Shown piece by piece: positions 1 to 9,860 of a stretch of 55,344 nucleotides of DNA. Under the pieces are notes generated by a model. The model did not search any database and had not been told where the DNA came from. It saw only the letters and a program-made list of their open reading frames with translations. The stretch is taken from assembly GCA_003427395.1 (NCBI GenBank), contig BFEA01000218.1, forward strand, positions 1,364,386 to 1,419,729. The letters run 5' to 3'. Position 1 is the stretch's first letter. Every line of letters starts with the position of its first letter. The translations under genes and the position numbers were made by a program. Source of the stretch: Chara braunii (taxonomy: Eukaryota; Streptophyta; Charophyceae; Charales; Characeae).

Positions 1-96
1 TTTTTTTTTTTTTTTTTTTTTTTTTCAAGGATCAGATGTTAAACTGATCAGAACAGATACTACACTTGATCTTAGCCAAAAGGCCGAGAAAGGTGT
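1..96 (-). pseudogene. U2 snRNA retropseudogene, 3'-truncated, poly(A)-tailed
   Basis: On the minus strand, positions 96 to 26 reproduce the 5' domain of U2 spliceosomal RNA: the start ACACCTTTCTCGG, the invariant GGCTAAGATCAAGTGTAG and the GTAGTA branch-point-binding segment, ending near ATCTGATCCTTG. U2 normally continues for roughly another 110-120 nt (Sm site and stem-loops III/IV). Here it is replaced at once by at least 25 A (poly-T at 1-25 on the plus strand), cut by the window edge. A truncated snRNA with an A tail is the mark of LINE-machinery retrotransposition. The 5' end abuts an A-rich tract (97-126), so it probably landed in an older poly(A) tail. I see no plant snRNA upstream sequence element above it, so it is unlikely to be transcribed as U2. 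Confidence 0.85.
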
Positions 97-1644
97 TTTT
101 TTTTTTGTTCTTCTTTTTTTCCTTTTTAAAAACAGAGTAATATATTTGCTAGGAATGAGCCCTGGTGGGGCCCTTATCAGACATGCACATGTTCTGGGCA
201 GAGGCCCCCAGCAAGCCAAGTGCCCGCCCTAAGTGAAGGCGGGCCTGAATAATCACCAGAGGCCAAAATTCGGCATTTTTCATATGTGGGTACTCAGGCT
301 GTTGCAGCCCGCCAGTTGGTTGAGTGGACGTGTGAGCCTCGCTAAGCTGCGTCGAACAGTTTGGCCCAGGCCGTGGCAGTTGCGCCTGGGCACATACATA
401 CAATGCAGGGCCGATACATCACGAAGTGGCTACAGGCCTACGCAAAAGCAGCACTGTCGACGTACCTACCCCAGGCCCTGTGCGAATGCAGCAAACGACC
501 CAAGTCTGAAGACTCAGGTCCTCAACTGTAGCATTGGGCCTGGGCGCAGGTACTGGGGCCCGACGGGAAGCTACTGGATGCTTCCCAGCCAGGCCACAAG
601 CAGCCAAGCAGGGGCTACCACTTCCATATAGGAAGGAGGGCAGTCAGAGGCAGGCATTCTGGCCCATGCAGGCAATGGGGTCACGCTGCTGCGCTGCTGT
701 GTTAGAGGCTGTGCTGCTGCATGGAGGCCAGGGCGCATACGAGTGCTCGGAGGAGAAGAGGGGCGCTGCTGGGCAGCGGAGCACTGGCAGCCATAGCTGG
801 GCTGCGGGCCGCTAGGGGGTGAGAGGGCGATCGGTGGTCTTCAGGAAGGAGGCGAGTGTGGGTGGACAGGGTCTGATGAGGGGAGACGAGATACGTACCT
901 GGTACATGAGAGAGGCCGGCTATGGTGTTGACGTCATGTACATCGGTCTTCAAGAGTCGAAGTGAGCCTGTTGCGAGAATTCTGATGTAGGTAGGATAGT
1001 CAAGTAGTGTAGGCTGGGCGCTGGGCGCCAGACAGAGAGGAGCTACTTTGGATACTGTGTTGGTGTGGCCTGAGGGCTTGAACATTGGCTCATTACTTCA
1101 TTGTATTGCTCTTATTTGGATGGAATCTTGGTGCATCTGTGCTCTCTGCTTGTACACGACTACTTGGACATCTGTGTGATTTCGCAACTTGGCTTTCTGT
1201 ATATCGTTCCCACTCATATTCCTTGCATATTGAATTATATTCGAAGAAGGTTTCAGGCCAGGGAGCTCACAATTCGACCCAGAGTTATCCTGGGCGCATT
1301 ACCCAGTTTAGCTTACGAGCAATTGCTCGCCACAGAAAACCGTTTCTGCCCCCCTAGCTCCTAAGTATGCTATTTCTGCCCCCCTGTGTTCCCTATTCCT
1401 GGCCTTCTGTGCTCCTCTCAGCTACTGCAGCTGCCTGGTAATCTTGCTACCCTGGAGCGGTAAGGACGACCTCAAAACTCGTCTACCTTTTAAACTCCCC
1501 TGCGTTATGACTCAGTGCAATGTTGGGCTCTTAAACCCTAAACCCTGGTTGGTGGGTTTCACGCCATGTCCAGGTCTATGCTTGTTTGTTCTCTTCCTGG
1601 TTGAGTCCCTGTGATCTTCCAAACCAGTCTGGGTGTGCTACCCT
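97..1644. other. No gene recognised; possible LINE A 3' UTR
   Basis: No open frame here resembles a known family. Positions about 1251-1325 (minus) contain CTAAACTGGGTAATG followed by a CCCAG/CTGGG hairpin. The same order occurs in the 3' tails of LINEs E and G, so part of this stretch is probably the 3' untranslated region of LINE A, whose reading frame ends at 1645. No poly(A) is visible at that point. Two telomere-like TTTAGGG units occur near 1530 and are too few to matter. Confidence 0.4.
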
Positions 1645-4200
1645 CTATGCTTCCCAATTCCCGTTCCCGAGTCGCTCCCTGTCGAATTTGTCAATGGTTT
1701 CTTGCTTTTTCGTGGGGTCCTTTTTAATGAGCTTTCCTGTTCTGTGCCAGTCGGCTTCATACTCAGTCTGCAGAAGTTGGGCGAGCCCCCCCCATGCTTC
1801 AGCTGTTGGAGTGGACTGGACGTCCATGATCTCCTTGTGTCTTGCTTTGCATATCATCTAGAGTGTGAGTGGGCGGAGTCTTCGGAAGAAGATCCTCTGC
1901 CATTTGTCTGGGAGGGCAGGCTTGCTCAGTCCTCTAAGTCGTGTGATCGGATTTCCTGTCAGGGCCTTGTCTGTTGCAGAAGCCCACAAGGTTTCCGCTC
2001 TGTACCATAGCAGCGATGTTTTTGCTTCAGCTGTTGGAGGGACTGGACACCCATGATCTCCTTGCGTCTTACTTTCCATATCATCCAGAGTGTGAGTGGG
2101 TGGAGTCTTCGGAATAAGATCCTCTGCCATTTGTCTGGGAGGGCAGGCTCGCTCAGTCCTGTAAGTCGTGTGATCGGATTTCCTGTCAGGGCCTTGTCTG
2201 TTGCCGAAACCCACAAGGTTTCCGCTCTGTACCATAGCTGCGATGCTTTTGCTTCAGTTGTTGGAGTGGACTGGACGCCCATGATCTCCTTGCGTCTTGC
2301 TTTCCATATCATCCAGAGTGTGAGTGGGCGGAGTCTTTGGAATAAGATCCTCTGCCATTTGTCTGGGAGGGCAGGCTTGCTCAGTCCTGTAAGTCGTGTG
2401 ATCGGATTTCCTGTCAGGGCCTTGTCTGTTGCGGAAGCCCACATGGTTTCCGCTCTGTACCATAGCTGCGATGCTTTGGGCAGTAGAGCAAGCAATGCAG
2501 AAGGTTCTCTGGGGCTCCCTGGTCGCAGATTGCGCATAAGTCGTGGAATTGCCGTCTGGCTGCAGCTGACCGTCGCATGTTTAGCCACTTGTTGACTGGC
2601 AACATGTGGTAGTAGATGAGCCATTGCATACTTCTGATGCAAGTGTTCCTGATGGCGAGAGGGACCTGCCATGAGATTCCTGTCTGGCCTCAAGTGAAGC
2701 TCTCCGCCATGAGATTCATGTCTGGTCTCCCGGCACATGTTTCTCCCATCTCTTAGAAAGTGTGTCATTGGTGTTGACTGCTCTCCACCTGAGCCTGTAT
2801 CCCATCGGTGTAGAGTACTCGAGGATATTATTTCGGCACTCTGTCCCTGTTCTTATGGAAGTTGTTTTCCAGGCCCATTCTGCCGGATCGGCTTCCAATT
2901 CCTGCAGCTGTGTCGCAGGGCAGAATAGTATGTACTCATCGTCCTCAACCACCCTCAATTTCCTGAGAAGGGCTGGTTTGGCTGTGACTCTGGCTGTCAC
3001 TGTCTTCGTCACAACGCTTACCATATGTCCTGGCTGCTGGATGTCGTGGATGGTCCCCAATGCCAATTCCCCTGCCGACCTCGTTGTCTTGACATATGAC
3101 AGTGCAACAATAGGGGCATCTTCCCAGTTCCAGGTGGCCCATTCTCCTGATGTCCATGTGGACGGGGCCTGCAGCATCGCTAACCACTCGGAGGGGATCG
3201 ATTGCAAGAGAGCATCGAGGTTGTTTTGCAGGTTGTGGCAGCCCGTGAGGGTGTCTCTGACTTCCCTGCATGTTTTCCATCGGTCATGCTGCTGGTTCCA
3301 TATGTGGCTGATCGGCCACACTCCTCGTTCCAGCCACGTGATTCAGCGAGCGTCTTGCGTTGTGAGTGTCCATGGTTTGTCGTCCTGGTCTTTGAGATAT
3401 TGGTTACAGAAGAGCAGCTGATGTAGTACCTCTTCTCTGTTCGTTGGTCTACGGACTTTCGCTGGGAAGATCTCTCTCCAGATTTTGATGAGGTACATCC
3501 ACTGGCAGTAGTCCGTGCAAGCTCCTTGTGGCAGCTGGTGTTGTTACTCCTGCTGCTGCTTGCCTCGTCGGGGTGAGCACGACTTGGACATCAACCAGAA
3601 CTGTGCAGTGGAGGCCCTGGGTGGCTGTCTGATGCGATGCCGTGTGAGGGAGGTCCATGGCAAGCCTTGGTGTGAGCAGATTCACTATCCACTTGGTCAG
3701 GAGGGCTTTCGTTTGCGTGACCAGTTTCTGGATCGCCAACCCTCCTCTTCCCTTCGGTTGTATGAGGTGCGCCCATGCTACCTTGGGAATGAAGTTGGTC
3801 CTCGGCGGGTTGCCAGTCTAGCCTTTTGAGCATGGTAGCCATGTTTGTCTCCAGAGTCCAGATGGTAGCTGCATACCAGAGCATGGAGAAAATGCAGGTG
3901 TTCAGCACACGTGCCCGCCCAAACACCGAGGTGTAAATGCTAGACCAGGTGTCCATCTTTCGCAGCATCTTGGTAAGTATCTCCGGTGCCATTGCATGGT
4001 CCGGTCCTGCCTCTGTGAGCTTGATCCCCCAAAAACGCAGTGGTGCCCTGGAGTCCTGCCATGCAAAGCCCATCCAGAGAGATGGCTGGTGGCGGCTGTG
4101 GGGTGTCAGTCAGCCACCACCCTACTGTTTTTTGCCAGTCGACTTTCATTTCTGAAGCCAACTGAAAGGCTTGCATAGCTTGTGTGATTTGTCGCTGACT
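1645..4200 (-). mobile_element. LINE A: 5'-truncated L1-like non-LTR retrotransposon
   Basis: Decayed ORF2 of an L1-clade LINE read from 4200 down to 1645. The first recognisable piece (about 4176-3940) matches the segment after the RT active site (QAFQLASEMKVDWQKT). It is followed after a frameshift by the downstream RT segment LRFWGIKLTEAG (about 4070-3835), by connector sequence (3321-2716), and by a zf-RVT zinc finger CAICDQGAPENLLHCLLYC near 2550-2490. The endonuclease and the RT core with its catalytic Asp pair are absent, so the copy is 5'-truncated near 4200. Several frameshifts separate the pieces. Its finger spacing (CX2CX9HX4C) differs from all other LINEs here, so it is a separate lineage. 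Confidence 0.8.
1795..2477 (-). repeat. Three tandem 228-bp units inside LINE A ORF2 C-terminus
   Basis: Three head-to-tail copies of about 228, 227 and 228 bp begin at 1795, 2023 and 2250 (each marked by TGCTTCAGYTGTTGGAG on the plus strand). They differ by scattered substitutions and an occasional 1-bp gap. A 228-bp unit equals 76 codons, so the duplication keeps the frame. On the minus strand each unit encodes a segment with ALPDKWQRIL, LTLWMIWKARRKEI and LWYRAETLWVSATDK, the region just after the zf-RVT finger. The last unit runs into a C-terminal end at 1645. Confidence 0.85.
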
Positions 4201-5510
4201 CCAAAAAAAATAAAATTCAGGTACTCGAGGGGGGTGCTCTTGACCGCAAAAATTGGCACCGTCAACAGCAACGCCCGGAAAGAAATTTTACAAAATGGGA
4301 AAGAGAAGCCACACTTCCAATAAACTGTCGTCTATAATGTCCACTCGGGCACAGCAAACGACTGCATGAAGAAGCTCTTTTGGATTGAGAGCGCACAAAA
4401 GGACCATCAAGCTACAGAGAACTTGGCATGATTGCTGTCAGATTCATCCAGGTTTGACCGTAATTGCAGCCAGATACTGTTAGGAACGTGCTGGTGTGAG
4501 TATGGCCTTAGTGTGACAGTCAAGCAGAGAAAAACGGCGCCAATGAAACTTTGGGGCTTTATTTATTTCTTTTCCGTGTTTCCTAAATGTCCAACAGAGG
4601 CAGCACGGCCCGTTACTCCTCTGCTAGTGGAACCGTGCCCCAGGATATACTGCCGGCAAGTAAAACCTGGACATAGGCCGGTGCCTAAATTCCAAGGCGC
4701 ACACAGAAATTTAAACAGAATCCGAAAATCCTACATGCGCTCGCTAAGGCGAGCAAGAAAAGGAAGACAAATATGAACACGGCAAGTAAAAATCCTATCT
4801 ACCCTGCGAAAATGAGAAGGACAAAACAAAGATTGCCACAAGTGTCAAGATGTCGAGAGAAGCCCAACATCGGAGATGGCTAATACACACCCCTGCAACG
4901 AACACAAAATTGAAGGGGTGCAGAAGATAGCTTGTTCTGAAAGAGAGTGCATCATGCTGCAGAGGAGTCGCAATTCATGACGAGATGGTCTGCATGGTAG
5001 ACCAACGAATGAACTGCACCAATGACAAAGCAGCAAGCTTGCAAAAACGGCAATGCTCCTAGCTTTAGTACATACTCCTCCATTGAGTTGGGTTGGTTCC
5101 CAGTAACGGCGTCTGCCAGGCCTCAGTCTTCTTTTCTGCCCCTTACAGGCCTCCTTTGGGCCACTAGTGAACTCCCCTGCAGTACCCCCTTTTTATACTG
5201 GCGCAATCTGGGGATATGGTGTTGGGGGCAGTGATGCTGAAGCTATTGGCCTCTGGGCGTCGAATGTCAGGCCATGTATTTTACCCAAACCAGAAGTGGG
5301 TGCGGTCACACACATTTTTCCTTTCTTTTCTTTCTTCTGAAAAACATGAACTGGGAGCATCTCCGAGTAAAACCAGGGATGAGAGCGCTGACCTCATTGA
5401 TTCGTCCGCCAGATATGGTGGCTCTGTTCTTATCATGCGGGGGAATATGTGCCTGCTGGGAGCTGTGCCCAGCATCCCTTGAGATGACACAAAACAGATT
5501 TTAGGATGAT
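4201..5510. other. No gene recognised; isolated MITE end at 4488-4507
   Basis: No coding similarity seen. Positions 4488-4507 carry GTGCTGGTGTGAGTATGGCC followed by TTA. This is the same terminal inverted repeat, in the same orientation, as the right end of the MITE at 9402-9805 (reverse complement GGCCATACTCACACCAGCAC), and the adjacent TTA fits the TWA target site. I could not find a matching left end upstream, so this is a truncated or diverged copy. Confidence 0.35.
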
Positions 5511-5570
5511 CTGGGGTGGGTTGTGCTCCTCTGTAACCTAGCAGGGCGGGGGCGCGAGACCTAGTGGAGT
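5511..5570 (+). repeat. Dispersed repeat unit (CTGTAACCTAGCAGG type)
   Basis: One copy of a roughly 60-70 bp sequence with the core CTGTAACCTAGCAGG, then GGGGGCGCGAGACCTAGTGGAG. Related units lie at 16610-16730 (minus, two), 23748-23820 and 23890-23960 (plus), and 28494-28660 (plus, two). Function unknown. Confidence 0.6.
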
Positions 5571-8186
5571 CCTGGCATGAGGACAGGAAGGTTGAGGCAG
5601 GCATTGGTTGGCTGGCTGAAGAGCACTCAAGTAGCTTGGCTTTCGATTCTTGGGCTTCTGATTAGTCTGCAATAAACTCAGTTCAAAATCCGCACGAGTC
5701 AAGGACAGGGTCGTAACTTTTGATCAAAGGCCAGAAAGAGGGGCCGTCCTGAGTCCCTTAAACCACTAGTACACGGCCCCAGCCTTGCAGTCCGAAAGTT
5801 GTCGCCACAAGAAAACGAGGCCGAAACGTCAAATGCTGGGCCTGCCGTTGATAAATTGGATCAGTAGTGGTCTGAGAAAGTCCTTAGGGTCAAGGGGTAC
5901 TAGGCCATGAGTCAAAAGCTGTGTCCAGTACGCCACACTGTACAGTTGACTCTTGGAAATTCAAGAGTCAGACCCTGGACGGGAAATGCAGGCCCAAAGT
6001 CAAAGTCTACCTGTAAGTCAACCACGGCCGTAGATCAGATGCAGATTAAAGGTTGTCTGCAGGTTTCCAGAAGATGCCAGTTCCATCAGGGAGACGACAC
6101 ATCTGGGACAGCATTGCATCCAGGCTATCGACTACAGGGAAATCTCGGCTGTCAATACAGTCCAGGAGGAGGCTGGTCAACCCCAGTCAACGCTATAAGA
6201 AGAAATCCTGGCCGAGGGGAGGCTCATTCTACCTTGCGCTGGCTCATTGCCAAGCTGCTGCGCGCGAGGCTGGTCTAGGGAGATGTTGGCGCCAGATGCT
6301 GCTGGAGAGGCCAGCCTACTTGGAGGATATGCTGGAGCGGCCATAGCTGCCATAGCCATAGATCTAGGTGATGAGGTTGGGCAAGGAGGATGAGGATCAG
6401 CGCTGTGAGACTGATGAGAGGTTCAAGGGGAAGCTTACCTGGACTTACCTGGAGCCAATGTGATTGATCTGCTGCTGGTCTCAACGAAGGTGAGGAAGGA
6501 CAGCGCCATCCTCCATAGCTGGATGTGGACCGGGTAAGAAGGATGGGCGCTCTGCTGAGATCTGCACTGTGCCTATGTCAGTGGTGGTCAGAGGAGAGTA
6601 TGCATTGCTGAGGTGGCGGCAGGTGAGAAGCCTGAAGAGGAAGCGGGACTGGAGAGCGGCATACATGTATATATTGATCATTAATGTAGCTCTTCTCCTT
6701 TGATTGGCTTTTCAACGAGATTGGGTTCATTGCCAGTCTCAGTGAATGGTGGTATTTGTGTTGTTGAAGTCACTTCTATACTTCTAAAAAGATTGTTAGT
6801 GGTTTTCTGAGGCGTTACGGTTTGTTTTCTCAGCCGAAGCCGGGTAATGGGCCCGATACTTCCATACTATCTGTAATGACCCGCCAAAACACAGACTGAG
6901 AACACCGCTGATTCTGAGTTTTGCCGCTGCAGTGAATGCCTTGCTGAGATTCCCGCGTTCTGCTGAGTTTTCTAAGTCTGTGTGTGTGTGCATGCTTGCT
7001 GGTTCGTGTGCCTGTCTGAGTGCTTGTCAGTCTGCATGTGTGTGTAGCCCGCCAGGGCACTTGTTTGTTTGGAAGGTCCCGGGGGGCCGGTACTTACCTG
7101 TGGCCGGGACTTTGAGGGTTGCAGCAGGGAAAACGCTCAAGTAGCGGGAGTAGGCCTGCGAGACTTAGAGCAGCGGGAAAAACACTCGAGTAGCAGGTAG
7201 GCCCGTACCGCTCAAGTAGCGGTAGATGTGTCGCGAACTGGAGGCCGAGCAGAAGAAGACAAAAAGTTAGCATCTTTAGAGGCCCAGTAGAGGTAGGCTA
7301 GAGTTAGCCGGGCACCAGTCCAAGTAGCCTGAGTGTAGGGCCTGTGCGGACGATATCAGAGCCTGCAATGATGTTTCCCTCCGAAGGGGAGGAGGTACCG
7401 GTTGCTTGGAGGCCGCACGGCCTGGAAGTCACCGCCTAAGAGGCAAGTAGGCCGCGATATCTCCAGGTAGAGCGCTGAGCTCTACCTCATTTGCGGTATG
7501 CAAGTTTGGGCGTCATGCTGCTTGAGCGGGTACTGGACTTCAGAGCACTGCTGGGAGAAGGACCGCAGCACTACCAGCGCTGCCTGGGAGGAGGAGTGCC
7601 TGGGTGACCTCCCTGGCTATGGAGGAGGACCCCAGGTAGGAGGAGGAGGAAGAAGGGGACTAGGGAGGAGAGTGGAGACGGACTTACCCGGCTATGGTGG
7701 ATGCCATCTTCATCACCTTGTTAGGCGCTGCATCTGGAAGGCCCCAGTGGGGGTTGCACCGCACCAAGAAGGCTTCAAGGCAGAGTCAGGCATGACGGCC
7801 TGAGCAGCAGCGGACATACCTGCTTTGCATTGTCTTTTGCACAGTAGGGCTAGGCCCTCAGTAGTCCGCCATAGCCTCGGCCTCGTTGAGGAGGAAGGAG
7901 AAGGAGGCCATGGCTATGGTGGACCTCTAGTTATGCCACGCAGTAGAAGTGGGATTCAGACTTTGATTCTGGTTCAGCCATTCGGCAAAAGGAGCAGGAG
8001 TTGGTTGGTGAGAAGGAGGGGGATTGTGATTGATCTTTTGCTGTTGTACATCTTCTTCTTCTTCTTTTCTTCTTCTTCTTCTTCTTCATCTCTTTCCTCT
8101 CAAGCTCATTCATTTTCTTTTGCAATTGGACGGCATTGTGCTTTCTCGTGAAATTTGCACTTCAAAATTGGCCAGGATCATGAAAT
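5571..8186. other. No gene recognised; GC-rich unique-looking stretch
   Basis: No open frame resembles a known protein. The stretch holds recurrent CTCAAGTAGCGG-like phrases around 7130-7230, a TG-rich microsatellite near 6978-6990, GGAGGA-rich sequence around 7585-7680, and a (CTT)n microsatellite at 8051-8090. Its last part may be the 3' portion of an LTR, because a primer-binding site follows at 8187. Confidence 0.4.
8051..8090. repeat. (CTT)n microsatellite
   Basis: About thirteen CTT units with one TTTTC interruption. Short serine- or lysine-rich open frames across it are artefacts of the simple repeat. Confidence 0.9.
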
Positions 8187-8198
8187 TGGTATCAGAGC
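8187..8198 (+). other. Primer-binding site for initiator-Met tRNA (LTR retrotransposon)
   Basis: TGGTATCAGAGC is complementary to the 3' end of plant initiator methionine tRNA and is the usual plus-strand PBS of plant LTR retrotransposons, lying a few bases after the 5' LTR. A CA dinucleotide at 8179-8180 could end such an LTR. No gag or pol follows in the next 1.2 kb and I did not find the LTR start or a second LTR, so this would be a remnant. A 12-base match can also arise by chance. Confidence 0.5.
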
Positions 8199-9398
8199 GG
8201 ATTATACTTGCTGGCGAGAGTTGACTTTGCCGCCATAACCCTCAGTAGGGTTGGATCGTTAAAGGAAGTGGGGCAGTGTGGTTTAGGGTAGCTGCTCCCA
8301 CCTGGCAGGGCCTTGTAGGGTCGACAATAGACCCGGCCAGGTTGCAAGAGTGAATGCTTGTGGTGGCGAGACACTTGGAGAAGCTTCGTGATGCAATTGG
8401 GAGAGGCGGCAGTGAGAGGCACCTACAACTGGAATCTGGACTTCAAGGGAGACAATGAACGACTTTAGGGCTTCCCTCAAGTTGGCGAGCTTGAGGGTGA
8501 CAGCCATATCTGCATCAACTGCAAGTTGCTACTTGGTCTCAACATTGACGGGGGATCGGCGTTGTACTTTGGGGTACAAGTTGACCTCCTAGATGATAGG
8601 ACACTAGTGTAGAGGATGCTAATTGGGTCAGGAATACTATATGAGAGGTGGGGGTGAGTTTTATTTCATCCCAAAAGCCTGGCCACTCAGGTAAGTGCCG
8701 TGCCGCAAGGGTGCCATGTGTGTGAGCATGGAATTGACAGCCTGCTGGGGTTCATTTTGGGATCTTCTCCTATCCTCTATGGTCTTGATCTTGTGTGGGA
8801 GTTTACAAACTGCTTTCTCATCTGACGAGTGAGTGCATGGAGTCTCTTGTACACAATGCCATATCTTTCTACAGTGCTTTATTAATTTCATTCTGAACGG
8901 CTGTAATATGTGGGTTCATTCTGAAGTTGAATTTTGTTTTTCAGTACAGTAGGGACAGGAAGTAGGTCTTTGTGGAACTCCTGCTGGCTGGGAACTGGTC
9001 TTGACTCAACTGGGACTTTTTGGGATCCAGTGGGACCAGGCCCAAACATGAAGGGCCCCTCAGGCCCAAATCTGTTGGCGCCAGTCACCTTGCTCTATCT
9101 GGTTGGGACTCGGAGCTCATGCTTTCGGACCAGGACACTCGCTGCTGAGGGGATCTGAGCTGTGACGTTTCACAGACTTTACCGCATTACCCACACCTTA
9201 GACTCCACTCAATTCTCTCTTGTGTCATGCAGCTACTCTTCGCATCTGATTTGATGTACGTCCACATAGCTGAGTCGGACTAGGCAGGAGGGGATCTCGT
9301 ACTTTGTCTGGCCCGACTCAGTTGCTGAATCAGATCTCCCTGAATTTTTTTTACTTCATTTTTTTTGTCTGCTCTCCAGTCCAAATAAATTGCCGCTC
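8199..9398. other. No gene recognised
   Basis: If 8187-8198 is a true primer-binding site, this is the leader or internal region of a dead LTR element. I see no gag zinc knuckle, protease or RT motif in any frame. Confidence 0.4.
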
Positions 9399-9401
9399 TG
9401 A

Positions 9402-9805
9402 GGGCACACTCACACTACCACATATTTTCGCAAAATCGCAAATTTTATGTAGTTTTTCGGGTCACAAGAGGCATGTATTTTGCATGTTCACACAAAAGGG
9501 TACGCAAATGTCAGTGGCCTGGACAGCCGCGGGCTTACATATTTTGCGGGGACCTCCAGAGGTCCCCGCAAAATCATATTTCTTTTTCCTCTACTGCTTT
9601 CTGGAAGAGAAAAAAAAAAAAAAAAAAAAGTGCATTGTGCTGTCTGACTGCAGACAACGTATTTTCACATCTCAAGGCCAGGTTGCGCCCCTGTCTTTTC
9701 TGCTTTGGGCAACAAACGGGTGACCAGTGTGACCCACAGGTGCCATATAAACGCAAATTCACATACGTAAAATTTGTGGAAGTACGTGCTAGTGTGAGTA
9801 TGCCC
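9402..9805. mobile_element. MITE with 20-bp terminal inverted repeats, PIF/Harbinger-like
   Basis: The left end GGGCACACTCACACTACCAC (9402-9421) and the reverse complement of the right end, GGGCATACTCACACTAGCAC (9786-9805), match at 18 of 20 positions. The flanks are TGA (9399-9401) and TAA (9806-9808). GGGC-starting TIRs with a TWA target are typical of PIF/Harbinger, and the mismatch could be a later mutation. The 404-bp body codes for nothing. It contains a perfect palindrome at 9541-9574 and an A20 run at 9610-9629. The superfamily call is tentative. Confidence 0.7.
9541..9574. repeat. Perfect 16-bp inverted repeat with 2-nt centre
   Basis: ATTTTGCGGGGACCTC, then CA, then its exact reverse complement GAGGTCCCCGCAAAAT. 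Lies inside the MITE, left of its centre. It would extrude as a cruciform or fold as a very stable RNA hairpin. Confidence 0.95.
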
Positions 9806-9860
9806 TAACTAGGAGTTCTACCTTCTCTTCGGTTTGCTTTCAAGTTGTTTCTTTCATGGA

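Noticed and set aside
1251-1325. tRNA-like sequence (A- and B-box resemblance) as a tRNA or tRNA SINE
   Set aside because: The candidate anticodon loop lacks U33, and the sequence aligns better with the LINE E/G 3' tail, which has the same CTAAACTGGGTAATG and hairpin.
1526-1545. AAACCCT repeats as telomere or centromere sequence
   Set aside because: Only two plant-type telomere units; far too few.
7825-8151. Serine-rich frame over (CTT)n as a gene
   Set aside because: Simple-repeat translation.
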